Source of the DNA: CANHEE01 sp043777755
GTDB lineage: Bacteria; Bacteroidota; Bacteroidia; Chitinophagales; Saprospiraceae
Assembly: GCA_043777755.1 (NCBI GenBank)
Contig: JAYWHK010000229.1
Location: 1-7,945, forward strand
DNA length: 7,945 nt
Direction of reading: 5' to 3'
The position numbers and the translations under genes are program-made. The stretch's first letter is position 1. Each line of letters opens with the position of its first letter. The notes under the pieces are model-generated. The model was given only the letters and a program-made list of their open reading frames with translations. It was not told the DNA's origin and made no database searches. Shown here piece after piece: positions 7,291 to 7,945 of the stretch.

Positions 7291-7382
7291 AAAAGTTGTG
7301 CCAAAAAGTTGTACCGTTAAATAATTTGTTGTATATTTGTGATGCAATTTTGCAAGGTACAACAAGTCAAAAAAGGTACAAC
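7291..7382. repeat. Four copies of GTTGTACC/GGTACAAC around the integrase promoter
   Basis: Two direct copies lie upstream, GTTGTGCC (7295-7302) and GTTGTACC (7308-7315), each preceded by an A-run so that they form a 12-13-bp tandem. Two inverted copies, GGTACAAC at 7356-7363 and 7375-7382, lie downstream, the last touching the start codon. The promoter -7 box and a small inverted repeat TGCAA-TT-TTGCA (7343-7354) lie between them. Paired short repeats beside an integrase gene are typical of integrase or excisionase binding sites and of autoregulatory operators. That role is inferred from position and symmetry. Confidence 0.6.
7309..7339 (+). promoter_or_regulatory. Bacteroidota-type promoter of the integrase gene
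   Basis: TTG at 7309-7311 and TATATTTG at 7332-7339 are separated by 20 bases, a good match to the Bacteroidota -33 TTG / -7 TAnnTTTG arrangement. The TTG lies inside the second GTTGTACC copy, so a protein bound to the repeats would compete with RNA polymerase. Transcription would start near 7346, some 37 bases before ATG 7383. Confidence 0.65.
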
Positions 7383-7871
7383 ATGGCGACAATTAAATTA
7401 TTACTACGGAGACAAAAAGCGAAAGAAAATGGTACAATTCCTATCTATCTCCGACTTATCAAAGACCGCAAAGCGCAGTTTATTTCTTTGAATTTTAGTG
7501 TTTTAGAAAAAGAATGGGACGAAGACAAACAGCGAGTCCGAAAATCAAACCCTAATTCCAATCAATTAAACGCATTTCTTTCTCAAAAAGTTGCAGAAGC
7601 CGAGCGACTTTCATGTGCGATGCAAAATGAGCGCAAACAAGTTCAAACTTCCGAAATCAAGCAGGAATTAATTGGGCTGACCAAACCCAAAACAGACATT
7701 TTCAAATTCGGCGAGCGTTACTATAAGACTTTTGATGCAAAAGGAAAATATGCTTCTTTTGTACTTTATCGAAGTATTTTTGGCAAATTATCAGAATACA
7801 CCAAGGGCAAACCTTTATTCATTGAAGACATGACGCTTGGTTTTTTGAAAGACTACTGCCACGACCATTAA
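7383..7871 (+). pseudogene. Tyrosine integrase, truncated by IS insertion (catalytic domain lost)
   Basis: A Bacteroidota-type tyrosine recombinase that would normally be about 400 residues is cut to 162. Residues 1 to about 88 (MATIKLLLRRQKAKENGTIP, then IYLRLIKDRKAQFISL and KEWDEDKQRV) are the arm-type DNA-binding domain. Residues from about 105 start the SAM-like core-binding domain (FKFGERYY, LYRSIFGKLSEY, FIEDMTLGFLKDY). The native sequence stops at Y158. The last four residues, CHDH, and the TAA are encoded by the terminal repeat of the incoming IS. The catalytic domain with R-H-R-Y is missing, so the product cannot recombine DNA; a DNA-binding fragment could still be made. ATG 7383 is preferred over an in-frame TTG at 7296 because the family starts at MATIK-like sequence and the promoter lies downstream of that TTG. 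The missing half is expected beyond the right IS. Confidence 0.85.
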
Positions 7872-7884
7872 ATAGCTAACGAAT
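7857..7884 (-). repeat. IS terminal inverted repeat, left end (IRL)
   Basis: This is the reverse complement of 67-94 with one mismatch (A7874 against C77). It starts TGCCACGACC. Its first 15 bases supply the last four codons and stop of the truncated integrase, which shows directly that the gene ends because the IS begins. Confidence 0.85.
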
Positions 7885-7898
7885 AAGAAATAAATACT

Positions 7899-7906
7899 TA
7901 CCTTTG
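7899..7906 (+). promoter_or_regulatory. Candidate promoter -7 element of the IS transposase
   Basis: TACCTTTG is an exact match to TAnnTTTG, 17 bases before ATG 7924 and inside the element just after its terminal repeat. No TTG -33 element is evident; the region upstream at the right spacing is the inner end of the terminal repeat. Confidence 0.5.
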
Positions 7907-7923
7907 CCAAACCTTATTATCCT

Positions 7924-7945
7924 ATGCAAAGTAAACAAGTAAAAT
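7924..7945 (+). CDS. Probable transposase start (partial, seven codons)
   Basis: ATG at 7924 opens a frame reading MQSKQVK up to the window edge. Its position 40 bases inside the terminal repeat and behind a TAnnTTTG box is that of an insertion-sequence transposase. Seven residues are too few to assign a family. IS630 is inferred from the matching terminal repeat at the left edge, which is attached to an IS630-type transposase C-terminus. Confidence 0.5.

Larger units (their letters stand above)
7060..7382. other. Intergenic region between receptor and integrase
   Basis: These 323 bases carry no gene that I can support. They contain the receptor terminator (7099-7144), a 6-bp hairpin ATACCA/TGGTAT (7168-7182) with a three-base loop, an A/T-rich middle, and the motif cluster and promoter in front of the integrase (7291-7382), which are listed separately. 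Confidence 0.5.
7856..7945 (+). mobile_element. Left end of a second IS630-like element (partial, continues right of window)
   Basis: The segment begins one base after TA 7854-7855 with the terminal repeat TGCCACGACC..., continues through a promoter-like box and reaches an ATG at 7924, which is the expected order for the 5' end of an insertion sequence. Its repeat matches the right-end repeat at 67-94, so the two elements are the same or closely related. Both transposase frames run on the plus strand, so the two copies are in direct orientation, provided the ATG at 7924 is the transposase start. Confidence 0.75.

Noticed and set aside
7296..7382. Longer integrase reading frame starting at TTG 7296
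   Set aside because: The extra 29 codons cover the promoter and the octamer repeats and do not resemble the family; ATG 7383 gives the expected N-terminus.
67..7884. The 28-bp inverted repeats at the two ends as borders of an invertible DNA segment or a single large transposon
   Set aside because: The left copy follows a transposase C-terminus and the right copy precedes a likely transposase start, so each is an end of its own insertion sequence facing outward. The inverted match follows from IRR of one copy facing IRL of the next.

Overview
The window is AT-rich and looks like a piece of a Bacteroidota chromosome or plasmid. Three things point there. The promoter-like sites match the Bacteroidota pattern TAnnTTTG close to the start codons. 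Start codons lack Shine-Dalgarno sequences and sit behind A/T-rich leaders. The gene families also fit: a TonB-dependent receptor with an N-terminal carboxypeptidase-D-regulatory-like domain, and an integrase of the Bacteroidota arm-binding/SAM-like type. I cannot name the genus.

Layout. Positions 1-95 are the right end of an IS630-family insertion sequence: the last 21 codons of a transposase, then its terminal inverted repeat. Next come a secreted alpha/beta-hydrolase esterase (172-1086), a gene-free 359-bp stretch with a strong hairpin, an exported penicillin acylase-family (S45) Ntn-hydrolase (1446-3893), and a small multi-pass membrane protein of unknown function (3961-4440). A terminator at 4561-4605 closes that unit. 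An outer-membrane TonB-dependent receptor (4687-7059) follows, with its own promoter and a very strong terminator at 7099-7144. After a regulatory-looking region with four copies of an 8-bp motif comes a tyrosine integrase (7383-7871). It has lost its catalytic domain because the left end of a second IS630-like copy (7856-7945) begins inside it. That copy's transposase appears to start at 7924 and runs off the window.

How it works together. The four cargo genes encode an exported esterase, an exported amidase, an inner-membrane protein and an outer-membrane importer. They could serve uptake and breakdown of an ester- or amide-linked compound, but no shared substrate can be read from the sequence, and only the acylase and membrane-protein genes look co-transcribed. 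The clearest structural result is that the 7.8-kb block lies between two IS630-like ends whose transposases point the same way. The 28-bp inverted match (67-94 against 7857-7884, one mismatch) is the right end of one copy facing the left end of the next. The right insertion disabled an integrase, so the cargo may be a remnant of an integrated element, or may simply lie beside one. I found no CRISPR array, tRNA, rRNA or recognisable defence system.
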